DNA of 20,409 nucleotides from an uncultured Eubacteriales bacterium (lineage in GTDB: Bacteria; Bacillota; Clostridia; Oscillospirales; Acutalibacteraceae), in the NCBI GenBank assembly GCA_902462035.1, contig CABQAC010000007.1:1-20409 (forward strand), in the 5' to 3' direction. The notes under the pieces are model-generated. The model made no database searches. It saw only the letters and a program-made list of their open reading frames with translations, and was not told where the DNA came from. Positions 14,114 to 20,409 of this stretch are shown here, piece after piece. A program made the position numbers and the translations under genes. Position 1 is the first letter of the stretch. Every line of letters starts with the position of its first letter.

Positions 14114-16075
14114 ATGAGATTTAGACAGGTACATCTCGATTTTCACACCTCCGGTGCGCTGAAGGACATCGGACGCGATTTCAGCAAGGAAAATTTCCAG
14201 CAGGCGCTGCGGGAGGGGCATGTCGATTCCATCACCGTGTTTTCCAAATGCCACCACGGCTACGCTTACCATCCGTCCAAGGTCAACGAAATGCACCCGG
14301 GACTGTCCTTCGATTTGCTCGGCGCCCAGCTGGAAGCCTGCAAGGAAATCGGCGTCAACGCGCCGGTGTATCTTTCGGCCGGACTGGATGAAAAAGAGGC
14401 GGTTCGCCACCCGGAATGGCTGCTGCGCAACGCGGACGAATCCACCACCTGGGCCAAGGATTTTATGATGCCGGGTTACCACGTGCTCTGCTTTAACACC
14501 CCGTACCTGGACATGCTGATCGCCGAGATCGAGGAAGTGATGGAGACCTACCGTCCCTGCGGTATTTTTTTGGATATCGTGGGCCCCCGCGCCTGCTACT
14601 GCGCCAGCTGCCGCCGGGAAATGGCCGAGCGCGGGCTGGATGTGGAAAATCCGGAGGACGTGATGGCGATGGGTGAAATCGTTTACCGCCGGTACGCCCA
14701 GCGGGTGGAGCAGGCGGTGCGCAAATACAGCGGCACCGCCACCATCTTCCATAATATGGGGCATATTCATCGCGGCCGCCGGGACTTGGCCGGGTACAAC
14801 ACCCACCTGGAGCTGGAGAGCCTGCCCACGGGCGGCTGGGGATACGACCATTTTCCGCTGTCCGCGTCTTATGCCCGGACTTTGGGCATGGCGTTTTTGG
14901 GCATGACGGGCAAGTTCCATCAATCCTGGGGCGAATTTGGCGGGTACAAACACCCAAATGCCCTGCGGTACGAGACTTCCCTCTGCCTAGCGAGCGGCGC
15001 GGCTTGCTCGGTGGGCGACCAGCTGCATCCGCTGGGTGAAATGAACCGGTCTACCTATGCGCTGATTGGAAAAGCGTATGGCGAGGTGGCGCAAAAGGAA
15101 CCCTGGTGCGAGGGCGCGAAAAATGTGGCGGATATCGCGGTGCTCGGCACCGAGGCTGTGGAGCACGGCAAAAACAGCTGGAACGACTGCGACGCCGATG
15201 TGGGCGCCAACCGGATTTTAAAGGAAGGCCACTACCTGTACGACTTTGTGGACCTGGACGCGGACTTGAGCCCATACAAGCTGCTGGTGCTGCCCGATGC
15301 GATCCGGCTGGACCAGCAGCTGGCCGGGAAGATCGGCGCTTTCCTGCAAAACGGCGGCAAGGTGCTTGCCACAGGCCGGTCCGGCCTGTGGGCGGACAAG
15401 GATGCGTTCGCGCTGCCGGTAGGCGCGCGCTTTAAAGGGGAAAGCCCCTACCAGCCCAGCTACTTTGAACCGGAATTCCCCATGACCAATGGCGGCGGTC
15501 CCTATGTAATGTATGAAAAGGGGTTCCGCGTGGAAGCTGACGGCGGCGAAACGGTGGCTTTTTCCCAAGATTCCTATTTTAACCGCACGCTGCGGACCTT
15601 CTGTTCCCACCGCCACACCCCAAACAACCCCGACGCCCGGCAGGCCGCTGTGGTGGTAACCGGCAACACCGCCTACGCGGGGTGGGAGGTTTTCACCGAC
15701 TACGCGCGGATGGGCTCCCTCCACTTAAAGGAAATGATCGTTTACCTGCTGGACCGGCTGCTGGGACAGGATAAGACCGTTTCGGCTGCGCTGCCGGACA
15801 AGGGCGTGTCCACCCTGACCTATCAGCCAAAGGAACGCCGGCTGGTCCACCACCTGCTGTACGCCCATACCACCCTGCGCGGCAAAAGCATCGAGGTCAT
15901 TGAGGATACGGTGCCGGTGTACGGCGTGGAATGCGCGGTTTCCTGCCAAACGCAGCCCAAGCGCGTTGTGCTGGCGCCCCAGGGGGAGGAAATTCCCTTT
16001 GCCTACCAGGACGGCAGGGTGCGTTATACTGTGCCAAAGGTCGATATTCACCAAATGGTAGCCATCGAATGGTAA
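14114..16075 (+). CDS. Putative glycoside hydrolase (GHL6-like barrel with beta-galactosidase trimerisation-like domain)
   Basis: A 653-aa protein with no signal peptide, so probably cytosolic. Residues 1 to about 330 resemble the hypothetical glycosyl hydrolase 6 (GHL6) TIM barrel: VHLDFHTSG at strand 1, IFLDIVGP around Asp154, then CYCASC (Cys161, Cys163, Cys166), and HLELESLP with Glu233 and Glu235. Residues about 340-560 look like the GH42M flavodoxin-like trimerisation domain (YKLLVLPDAIRLDQQLAGKIGAFLQNGGKVLATG). The last 90 residues are a beta-rich tail. Asp154 and one of the glutamates are candidate catalytic residues, which is my inference. AAAGGAG lies before the ATG. It has its own promoter and terminator, so it is a single-gene unit. 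Substrate unknown; relatives are often auto-named alpha-amylase or beta-galactosidase without proof. Confidence 0.78.
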   Translation: MRFRQVHLDFHTSGALKDIGRDFSKENFQQALREGHVDSITVFSKCHHGYAYHPSKVNEMHPGLSFDLLGAQLEACKEIGVNAPVYLSAGLDEKEAVRHPEWLLRNADESTTWAKDFMMPGYHVLCFNTPYLDMLIAEIEEVMETYRPCGIFLDIVGPRACYCASCRREMAERGLDVENPEDVMAMGEIVYRRYAQRVEQAVRKYSGTATIFHNMGHIHRGRRDLAGYNTHLELESLPTGGWGYDHFPLSASYARTLGMAFLGMTGKFHQSWGEFGGYKHPNALRYETSLCLASGAACSVGDQLHPLGEMNRSTYALIGKAYGEVAQKEPWCEGAKNVADIAVLGTEAVEHGKNSWNDCDADVGANRILKEGHYLYDFVDLDADLSPYKLLVLPDAIRLDQQLAGKIGAFLQNGGKVLATGRSGLWADKDAFALPVGARFKGESPYQPSYFEPEFPMTNGGGPYVMYEKGFRVEADGGETVAFSQDSYFNRTLRTFCSHRHTPNNPDARQAAVVVTGNTAYAGWEVFTDYARMGSLHLKEMIVYLLDRLLGQDKTVSAALPDKGVSTLTYQPKERRLVHHLLYAHTTLRGKSIEVIEDTVPVYGVECAVSCQTQPKRVVLAPQGEEIPFAYQDGRVRYTVPKVDIHQMVAIEW

Positions 16076-16090
16076 TACAGTACGTAGAAA

Positions 16091-16121
16091 GGGGAAGCGC
16101 GCAAACGCTTCCCCCTTTTTT
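16091..16121 (+). terminator. Intrinsic terminator after the glycoside-hydrolase-like gene
   Basis: A perfect 9-bp stem GGGGAAGCG / CGCTTCCCC with a 6-nt loop, followed by CT and a run of T (TTTTTT to 16121). Confidence 0.92.
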
Positions 16122-16167
16122 AGGCGAATGCGGCAGACAGGGGAAAAGGGGAAAATGAAAAAAGCAC

Positions 16168-16196
16168 TTGAATTTTTAACCTGGATGGAGTACAAT
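16168..16196 (+). promoter_or_regulatory. Promoter of the tRNA-Arg gene
   Basis: TTGAAT (16168-16173), a 17-bp spacer and TACAAT (16191-16196). The predicted transcription start is about 10 nt before the mature tRNA 5' end, as is usual for single tRNA genes. Confidence 0.75.
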
Positions 16197-16213
16197 GAAT
16201 AGCGCTGACATAA

Positions 16214-16290
16214 CCGCCCGTGGCGAAGCTGGATATCGCAGCAGATTCCGATTCTGAAGGCCGGGGGTTCGAATCCCTCCGGGCGGGCCA
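16214..16290 (+). tRNA. tRNA-Arg (anticodon CCG)
   Basis: A full cloverleaf of 77 nt including an encoded CCA. Acceptor stem CCGCCCG (16214-16220) pairs with CGGGCGG (16280-16286), discriminator G, CCA at 16288-16290. The D stem is GCGA/TCGC; the loop holds GG. The anticodon loop TTCCGAT (16246-16252) has CCG at 16248-16250, which reads codon CGG. The variable region is 5 nt; the T stem GGGGG/CCCTC has loop TTCGAAT. One flaw is visible: the 27-43 pair of the anticodon stem is G-A (16241 with 16257), which is tolerated in many tRNAs. It has its own promoter and terminator. Confidence 0.95.
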
Positions 16291-16295
16291 CGTCG

Positions 16296-16333
16296 GAGCA
16301 TAAACAAATTTATTTTGTTTATGCTCTTTTTTT
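16296..16333 (+). terminator. Intrinsic terminator of the tRNA gene
   Basis: A 13-bp stem GAGCATAAACAAA / TTTGTTTATGCTC, possibly closing further within the A/T-rich loop, followed by seven T. It starts 6 nt after the tRNA CCA. Confidence 0.92.
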
Positions 16334-16429
16334 ATTTCCGGCAGCCAAATAGGTGGACGATTACCGGGTACCTTCAGATGAAAACCGTGTGGGGAGAGGC
16401 GAAACCCAGAAAATAAGGAGGCATATAAA

Positions 16430-17101
16430 ATGACGAAAAAGGATTTTTCTGCAAAACCGGATACCATTTCGGAACAATTTTGCAAAGTTTGCGGCGGCTT
16501 TTCGTGGTATGATTTTGTAACGGCCATGCCCTCCTTGGTATTTGTCGTCACAGGCTGGAAATCAAACGGAAAGGAAAACGCCTGTTTGCAATCCTGGTCT
16601 ACCTTTGTAGGGGGCGGAACCGATGACTTTGTGTGTATCATGGGTAAAGTCAATAAGGGCGGGCATATGTATCAATCTTTAAAAGAAACTGGAGCCTGCG
16701 TGCTGAATTTTCCCTCGATCGACATCTATGACCGCTGTATCAAAACGATTGGGAATAATCAGTTTGATACGGACGAAATCACCGCCTGCGGCCTGACGGC
16801 GGAAAGTGCCGTGAAGGTCAACGCGCCGCGAATCAAAGAGTGTTTTCTGAATATTGAATGCGAGTTTTTGTGGGAACATGAGCTTTTTGATGGAAGCTAC
16901 GATATGACGGTTGCGCTAAAAGCCGTCAATATCTGTATGGATAGCGACCGCTATGACCAAAGCAAATTCGGCAGATACGGAAAGACCGGTTATTTGTATC
17001 AAATCGACCAGCCGGTCAATCCGGAAACGGGAGAAAGAACGTCGTCGATTTGTGCCGGAACATTAGAGCCGAGCGGCCCCATTGCGTGGAAGACCAAATA
17101 A
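16430..17101 (+). CDS. Flavin reductase-like FMN-binding protein (DIM6/NTAB family)
   Basis: A 223-aa protein of the flavin reductase-like superfamily, a split beta-barrel that binds FMN as a dimer. Typical features are MPSLVFVVTGWKSNGKENACLQSWSTFVG (33-61), in which the family's T-x-x-x-G-x-x-N-A pattern sits, then GHMYQSLKETGACVLNFPS (78-96) and the ITACGLTAESAVKV and LNIECEF segments. Cys18 and Cys21 form a C-x2-C pair in a C-K-V-C-G-G-F-S-W context near the N-terminus. ATG follows AAGGAGG. Bases here are clearly more A/T-rich than in the neighbouring genes and the codon choice is looser; together with its place just after a tRNA this could mark acquired DNA. The electron partner is unknown. 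Confidence 0.88.
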   Translation: MTKKDFSAKPDTISEQFCKVCGGFSWYDFVTAMPSLVFVVTGWKSNGKENACLQSWSTFVGGGTDDFVCIMGKVNKGGHMYQSLKETGACVLNFPSIDIYDRCIKTIGNNQFDTDEITACGLTAESAVKVNAPRIKECFLNIECEFLWEHELFDGSYDMTVALKAVNICMDSDRYDQSKFGRYGKTGYLYQIDQPVNPETGERTSSICAGTLEPSGPIAWKTK

Positions 17102-17106
17102 ACAGG

Positions 17107-17130
17107 CGTTGGCTGCAAAAAAAGCCAACG
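17107..17130 (+). other. Stem-loop after the flavin-reductase-like gene
   Basis: An 8-bp perfect inverted repeat CGTTGGCT / AGCCAACG with an A-rich 8-nt loop, a few bases after the stop codon. There is no T-run behind it, so it may stabilise the 3' end rather than terminate. A second small hairpin, GCCGG-TTTA-CCGGC, follows near 17162-17175. Confidence 0.45.
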
Positions 17131-17247
17131 GCTGCTAACCGCGCTTACAATCGTTTGCCACAGCCGGTTTACCGGCAAAGGAAAATCTTTTTTTTCGTAT
17201 TTATTGGCACTCCCGCGCCTTTTCCAACATAAGATATCCTAGAATCC

Positions 17248-17253
17248 TATAAT
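17248..17253 (+). promoter_or_regulatory. -10 box upstream of the small protein gene
   Basis: A consensus TATAAT lies 18 nt before the start codon of the 69-aa gene and only 4 nt before its ribosome site. No good -35 box is visible at 16-18 bp upstream, and the implied leader is very short, so this is tentative. Confidence 0.3.
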
Positions 17254-17271
17254 ATTTGGAGGCGTTGACCC

Positions 17272-17481
17272 ATGATTATGAACGCAACGGTGAAAAAGGT
17301 TCGGGAATCGAGCCTGCTTGTCTGCGACCACGCCACAAAACAAGAGGTGATCGTCCATACGGAAAAACCATGCTGCTTTCGCATCGGTCAAAGGATCCGC
17401 ATTCAGTTCAGCGGGGCGATGACCATGAGCATTCCGCCGCAGATATCCGCCATATGTATTACCCCCGCCGGTTACTGCTGA
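17272..17481 (+). CDS. Small conserved-looking protein of unknown function (69 aa, possibly OB-fold)
   Basis: A short protein with no recognised domain. GGAGG (17258-17262) lies 9 nt before the ATG at 17272. The second in-frame ATG (17278) is 15 nt away and less likely. The pattern is beta-strand rich: NATVKKVRESSLLVCD, then QEVIVHTEKPCCF, then IGQRIRIQFSGAMTMSIPPQISA. The G-A-M-T-M-S-I-P-P-Q-I segment recalls a recurring motif in small clostridial proteins, which I recognise only by pattern. There are no signal peptide or membrane segments, and five Cys residues. A strong terminator 70 nt later supports a single-gene transcript. Confidence 0.72.
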   Translation: MIMNATVKKVRESSLLVCDHATKQEVIVHTEKPCCFRIGQRIRIQFSGAMTMSIPPQISAICITPAGYC

Positions 17482-17550
17482 TTTCGGTTTTCTCGCTTTT
17501 TTGAACGGCAGAATAAAACGATTTTTTCGTTTCAGTGCTCAATATCCTTC

Positions 17551-17574
17551 GCCGCCCTGGGGGCGGCTTTTTTT
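17551..17574 (+). terminator. Intrinsic terminator after the small protein gene
   Basis: A 7-bp GC stem GCCGCCC / GGGCGGC with a 3-nt loop and seven T. A weaker A/T hairpin (AAACGA / TCGTTT) lies just before it near 17517-17533. Confidence 0.92.
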
Positions 17575-17689
17575 ATTTTGATAAATTAAAAAAACGTTCG
17601 GTTGGCACCCCATACACCGAAGCGGCAGCTGCTAGGATTTACCGCTAGCCATGGATGATTTTTTGTGTTAAGATCATGTTGGTTACAAA

Positions 17690-17769
17690 ATTGTAACTTT
17701 TTATTTTGATGAATTGAGGGAATCACAATATTGTAACTTTTTATTTTAATGAATTGGGGGAATCACAAT
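17690..17769. repeat. 40-bp tandem direct repeat overlapping a start codon
   Basis: Copy 1 is 17690-17729 and copy 2 is 17730-17769, directly abutting. They differ at two positions only (G17708/A17748 and A17717/G17757), so 38 of 40 bases match. Each unit contains a poly-T stretch, a purine-rich ribosome-site-like GRGGGA and CACAAT. Copy 2 supplies the first two bases of the ATG of the CAP-domain gene (17768); at the same place copy 1 reads ATA. An inverted repeat GTTACAA-AA-TTGTAAC (17682-17697) spans the left edge of copy 1. Confidence 0.95.
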
Positions 17770-18655
17770 GAAACGATATGCGGTGCTTATGATTGCCGTA
17801 ATTGCCGCGGCGGCCTTCGCTTTGCTTCCCCTGGGAGTAAAGCGCGCCCAACTGAACCGAGCGGAAGAACCGTTGGGGACGAGCGGTATTTGGATGGAAA
17901 GCGAGAGCCGGCCCCTTTCCCCGGACCCGGAGGAAAGCGGCATGGCGGAATGGGATGAGGAAACGTCTTCGATTGTGGAGCAAGCCGGCAGCGCCGCCCC
18001 GACAGAGGGGGAAAGCCGTGTCCCGGCTGTAGAATCTCACAATGCTTTTGCGCAAAACAGCCGGCCCCAGCAAAAGCCGGTCTCGCCTTCGGCTGCTCCG
18101 CCGGTTTCCTCCCGGCCGGTATCTTCACGGCCCCAGGCGGCTTTGCCGTCAAGTTCCAAACCGGCCAGTTCCTTGCCCACGCCTTCAAAACCGAGCGCTA
18201 TCAAGCCAATCTTGCCGAATGCGAGTTCCTCCCGGCCCGCCAGTTCAAAACCCCAAACGCCGGGCGTGGGGGACAGCGCGCTGTCCTACGCGGAACAGGT
18301 GGTCAAACTTGTTAACCAGGAACGCGCCAAAGCGGGGCTGAATGCCTTGACCATCGACCGAAAAGCCGCAGCGGCTGCACAGGTGCGGGCCAAAGAGACC
18401 GAGATCAATTTTTCTCACACCAGGCCCAACGGGAATAGCTTTGGCACCGCGTTGGCCGAACAAGGCGTGTCTTACCGCAACGCCGGAGAGAACATTGCCT
18501 GGGGGCAGAAAACGCCGGAACAGGTGATGCAGGCTTGGATGAATAGCGCCGGCCACCGGGCGAATATTCTAAACGCCAAGTTTACTGCCATTGGTGTGGG
18601 GTATTACCGCAACGCGTCCGGCGTCAATTACTGGACCCAACTGTTTATTGGCTGA
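17768..18655 (+). CDS. Secreted CAP-domain (SCP/YkwD-like) protein
   Basis: A 295-aa exported protein. Residues 1 to about 24 form an N-terminal signal or anchor (basic MKR, then a hydrophobic Ala/Leu/Val core). Residues about 30-95 are acidic and low in structure. Residues about 96-165 are a Ser/Pro-rich linker with repeated SSRP/SSKP units, likely wall-spanning. Residues about 172-295 are the CAP domain: VNQERAKAGL, His217 in SHTRPNG, Glu241 in AGENIAWG, and His263 in GHRANIL, followed by AIGVGYY and YWTQLF. The His/Glu/His positions match the conserved CAP cavity. GGGGGA lies 6-7 nt before the ATG. It stands alone between terminators. Bacterial CAP proteins of this kind are linked to sporulation coats or the cell envelope, but the role of this one is unknown. 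Confidence 0.92.
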   Translation: MKRYAVLMIAVIAAAAFALLPLGVKRAQLNRAEEPLGTSGIWMESESRPLSPDPEESGMAEWDEETSSIVEQAGSAAPTEGESRVPAVESHNAFAQNSRPQQKPVSPSAAPPVSSRPVSSRPQAALPSSSKPASSLPTPSKPSAIKPILPNASSSRPASSKPQTPGVGDSALSYAEQVVKLVNQERAKAGLNALTIDRKAAAAAQVRAKETEINFSHTRPNGNSFGTALAEQGVSYRNAGENIAWGQKTPEQVMQAWMNSAGHRANILNAKFTAIGVGYYRNASGVNYWTQLFIG

Positions 18656-18663
18656 TTGGCAAG

Positions 18664-18702
18664 AAAAACATCTTCCTCCCATTGGGGAGGAAGATGTTTT
18701 TT
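18664..18702. terminator. Strong intrinsic terminator, symmetrical
   Basis: A 17-bp perfect stem (AAAAACATCTTCCTCCC with GGGAGGAAGATGTTTTT) and a 4-nt loop. Runs of A before and T after allow it to work in both directions. It begins 8 nt after the CAP-domain stop codon. Confidence 0.92.
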
Positions 18703-18785
18703 AGTGTGTGGGATGGGAGAGGATGGCTGACCAAATTACAGGCGGTTTGAAAAACAAAAAAAACGCCACCGTTTTGCGAGGAATA

Positions 18786-18794
18786 TGATATAAT
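18786..18794 (+). promoter_or_regulatory. Extended -10 promoter of the YcxB-like gene
   Basis: TGATATAAT is a perfect extended -10 (TGnTATAAT). No good -35 is present, which fits this class. Start is expected near 18801, leaving a leader of about 140 nt if translation begins at 18942. A hairpin GCCGCT / AGCGGC lies in the leader near 18893-18914. Confidence 0.55.
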
Positions 18795-18941
18795 ATCGAT
18801 GGATTTGTTGCGCGCACGCCGAACAGAAAAATGCCGCGCTGCCGGGCGGCCATTATTTTTTCGGATTGGCAAAGGATGACGGCGGGCTTAGGCCGCTTTG
18901 CCCCGCGCAGCGGCAAGCAGAATGGGAAAGGACAAAGCGTG

Positions 18942-19475
18942 ATGACCGGAGATGTTCTATGGCGCAACCGCTGCCCCCTGACGCGGGCGGAATACAAAAA
19001 ATTGGCGGCCCTTTTTTGGACGGCAGGGCGCAAATCAGCGGCGGCGGTTGTGGTATTCTTGTTTGCGGCGCTGGCGGTTGCGGTACTGCCCACCGGATGG
19101 CCGGGCTCTGTGGAAGTTGGGCTGGCCGCCGCGTTGTTTGCCGCGGCGACTGCCGCGTGCGCGCTGTTTTTGCCGGGGTATTTGGCCGGCATAGCCTACC
19201 GCCGGACCGGCGCGGCGTGCGGCCGGGTGGAACAGCAAACGATGTTTTGGGAAGACGGCGCGGAAAACGGATACCTGCCCCACTGGGAGCAGATTGCCTT
19301 TGACTACCGCCAAATACGCCGGTGCTGCGAGACGGGACAGCTGCTTGTTTTAATCCTGACGGACGGCGTGGCGGTGGCGCTGCGCAAGGATGGCTTTGAC
19401 AAAGGAACAGCCGACGAATGGAAGGCTTGGCTGGCGCAAAAGCGGCCTGGCCTGCGGTGGGTATGGCTGGCATAA
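18942..19475 (+). CDS. YcxB-like membrane protein
   Basis: A 177-aa protein with two hydrophobic segments (about residues 32-50 and 57-80) and a cytosolic C-terminal domain. The end (about 100-170) has the YcxB-like pattern: LPHWEQIAFDYRQIRR, then LLVLILTDGVAVALRKDGF, then DEWKAWLAQKRP. The N-terminus RNRCPLTRAEYKKLA is also typical. The frame is open from ATG 18831, but AAAGGA lies about 9 nt before ATG 18942 and that start gives the normal family layout; the longer start would add 37 residues with no family match. Function of the family is unknown. ZIP transporter gene follows after 105 nt on the same strand. Confidence 0.78.
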   Translation: MTGDVLWRNRCPLTRAEYKKLAALFWTAGRKSAAAVVVFLFAALAVAVLPTGWPGSVEVGLAAALFAAATAACALFLPGYLAGIAYRRTGAACGRVEQQTMFWEDGAENGYLPHWEQIAFDYRQIRRCCETGQLLVLILTDGVAVALRKDGFDKGTADEWKAWLAQKRPGLRWVWLA

Positions 19476-19580
19476 ACAGGCGGCTTGGATGAAAAGCGGC
19501 GTTTTTAGGCAGCCTGCTTGTTTGCCGCAAGGAAAGTTCGGCCGGTGAATACGGCTTTGACGGAAGGGATGGTCGTCACA

Positions 19581-20375
19581 ATGTGGGATTCGCTTATTTG
19601 GGCAGCGGGAGGGACGGGCTTTACTTTTTTGATGACCGCGCTTGGCGCGTCTGTGGTGTTCTTTTTCCGCAAGCAGGTTAACGAAGGCATTCAGCGCATC
19701 TTTCTGGGCTTTGCGGCCGGGGTGATGATCGCGGCGTCGGTTTGGTCGCTGCTGATCCCGGCGATTGAGCAGACCGAAAGCCAAGGGGGCGTCGGCTGGA
19801 TTCCAGCCGCGGGGGGCGTCGCCCTGGGCGTGATGTTTTTGATGCTGATGGATTCCCTGCTTCCCCATTTGCATTTGGAAGCCGCCGCGCCGGAGGGACT
19901 CTCTTCTTCCTGGAAACGCACCACCCTGTTGGTGCTGGCGGTGACCCTGCATAATATTCCCGAGGGGATGGCCGTCGGCCTTTCCTTCGCGTTGGCGGCC
20001 CAGCACGGAAACGACCCCGCCATGCTGGCGTCGGCGGCGGTACTGGCGCTTGGGATGGGGATTCAGAATTTTCCAGAAGGCGCGGCGGTTTCGCTGCCCC
20101 TTCGGCGGGAAGGGCTGTCGCCCGTCAAATCTTTTTTGATGGGCAGCCTTTCCGGTGTGGTGGAATTGGTGTTCGGTATTCTGGTGGTGCTGATTTCCGG
20201 GGTTATTCAGCCCATGATGCCGTGGATGCTTTCTTTTGCGGCGGGCGCCATGCTGTACGTGGTGGTGGAGGAATTGATTCCGGAAGCGCACCTGGGCCAA
20301 CATTCCAATTCCGGTACGCTGGGTGTGATCGGCGGCTTTTTGTTGATGATGATTCTGGATGTGGCCCTGGGCTGA
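19581..20375 (+). CDS. ZIP-family divalent metal transporter (GufA/ZupT-like)
   Basis: A 264-aa inner-membrane transporter with about eight hydrophobic helices, which moves Zn2+ or related divalent metals into the cytosol. The two signature metal-site motifs are present: HNIPEG (124-129) in helix 4 and QNFPEG (162-167) in helix 5. The first motif of the pair begins with His, the second with Gln, as in the GufA branch. A PHLHLE stretch (95-100) in the loop after helix 3 and EELIPEAH (230-237) add likely metal ligands. The frame extends back to 19518, but AAGGGA lies 11 nt before ATG 19581, which also fits family length; ATG 19569 abuts the ribosome site. No Zur-type operator was recognised. 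Confidence 0.92.
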   Translation: MWDSLIWAAGGTGFTFLMTALGASVVFFFRKQVNEGIQRIFLGFAAGVMIAASVWSLLIPAIEQTESQGGVGWIPAAGGVALGVMFLMLMDSLLPHLHLEAAAPEGLSSSWKRTTLLVLAVTLHNIPEGMAVGLSFALAAQHGNDPAMLASAAVLALGMGIQNFPEGAAVSLPLRREGLSPVKSFLMGSLSGVVELVFGILVVLISGVIQPMMPWMLSFAAGAMLYVVVEELIPEAHLGQHSNSGTLGVIGGFLLMMILDVALG

Positions 20376-20409
20376 CCAGGCGGAATGCTTTGAACGGAAA
20401 AAGGCCGGG

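Noticed and set aside
15725..16291. Minus-strand frame beginning MARPEGFEPPAFRI
   Set aside because: This start is the reverse translation of the tRNA gene; frames with GFEPPxFRI are a well-known false protein from tRNAs. The rest lies antisense to the glycoside-hydrolase-like gene.
16120..16653. Minus-strand frame containing ARRDSNPRPSESES
   Set aside because: Also a classic false translation of the antisense of a tRNA, and it overlaps the flavin-reductase-like gene.
18831..18941. ATG 18831 as start of the YcxB-like protein
   Set aside because: It has no clear ribosome site and would add 37 residues without family resemblance. It remains possible because the extended -10 promoter lies only about 37 nt upstream of it.
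19350..20303. 317-codon - strand frame opposite the ZIP transporter
   Set aside because: His/Gln/Arg-rich antisense translation of membrane-helix codons, no motif.

Overview
The window looks like chromosomal DNA from a GC-rich anaerobic Firmicute, most likely a clostridial (Oscillospiraceae/Ruminococcaceae-like) bacterium. This is an inference from a bacterial V-type ATPase operon in the usual clostridial gene order, strong AGGAGG-type ribosome sites, intrinsic terminators, and several families common in that group (AraC with a PocR sensor, corrinoid methyl-transfer proteins, YcxB-like and CAP-domain proteins). No phage, insertion-sequence or CRISPR genes are visible.

Region 1 (1-7575, + strand) is the distal part of a V/A-type ATPase operon: K (cut by the window edge), E, C, F, A, B and D. 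An aldo/keto reductase follows 20 nt after D. A 21-bp hairpin with T-runs on both strands closes the operon and also the converging gene beyond it. The K subunit keeps the residues that bind sodium in Enterococcus hirae NtpK, so a Na+-coupled pump is plausible. Subunits I and G presumably lie upstream of the window.

Region 2 (7712-12790) is a divergent corrinoid methyl-transfer module. On the - strand are an ATP-dependent [2Fe-2S] reductive activator of corrinoid proteins and a URO-D-superfamily protein. On the + strand are an AraC regulator with a cysteine-rich PocR domain and a DxHxxG corrinoid carrier protein. A 313-bp intergenic region separates the two arms. By analogy with known three-component methyltransferases, the carrier would shuttle a methyl group, the activator would rescue it from Co(II), and the URO-D protein would catalyse one of the transfers. 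No MttB/MtaB/MtmB-type substrate methyltransferase is present, so the substrate is unknown.

Region 3 (12868-16121) holds a tandem-GNAT acetyltransferase and a putative GHL6-like glycoside hydrolase with its own promoter and a structured leader. Region 4 (16168-17574) has a tRNA-Arg(CCG) gene with promoter and terminator, a flavin-reductase-like protein of lower GC, and a 69-aa conserved-looking small protein.

Region 5 (17690-20375) has a secreted CAP-domain protein preceded by a 40-bp tandem duplication that runs into its start codon, a two-TM YcxB-like membrane protein, and a ZIP-family metal transporter. The most interesting items are the incomplete corrinoid module, its Cys-rich PocR sensor, the 40-bp tandem repeat, and the leader of the glycoside-hydrolase-like gene.
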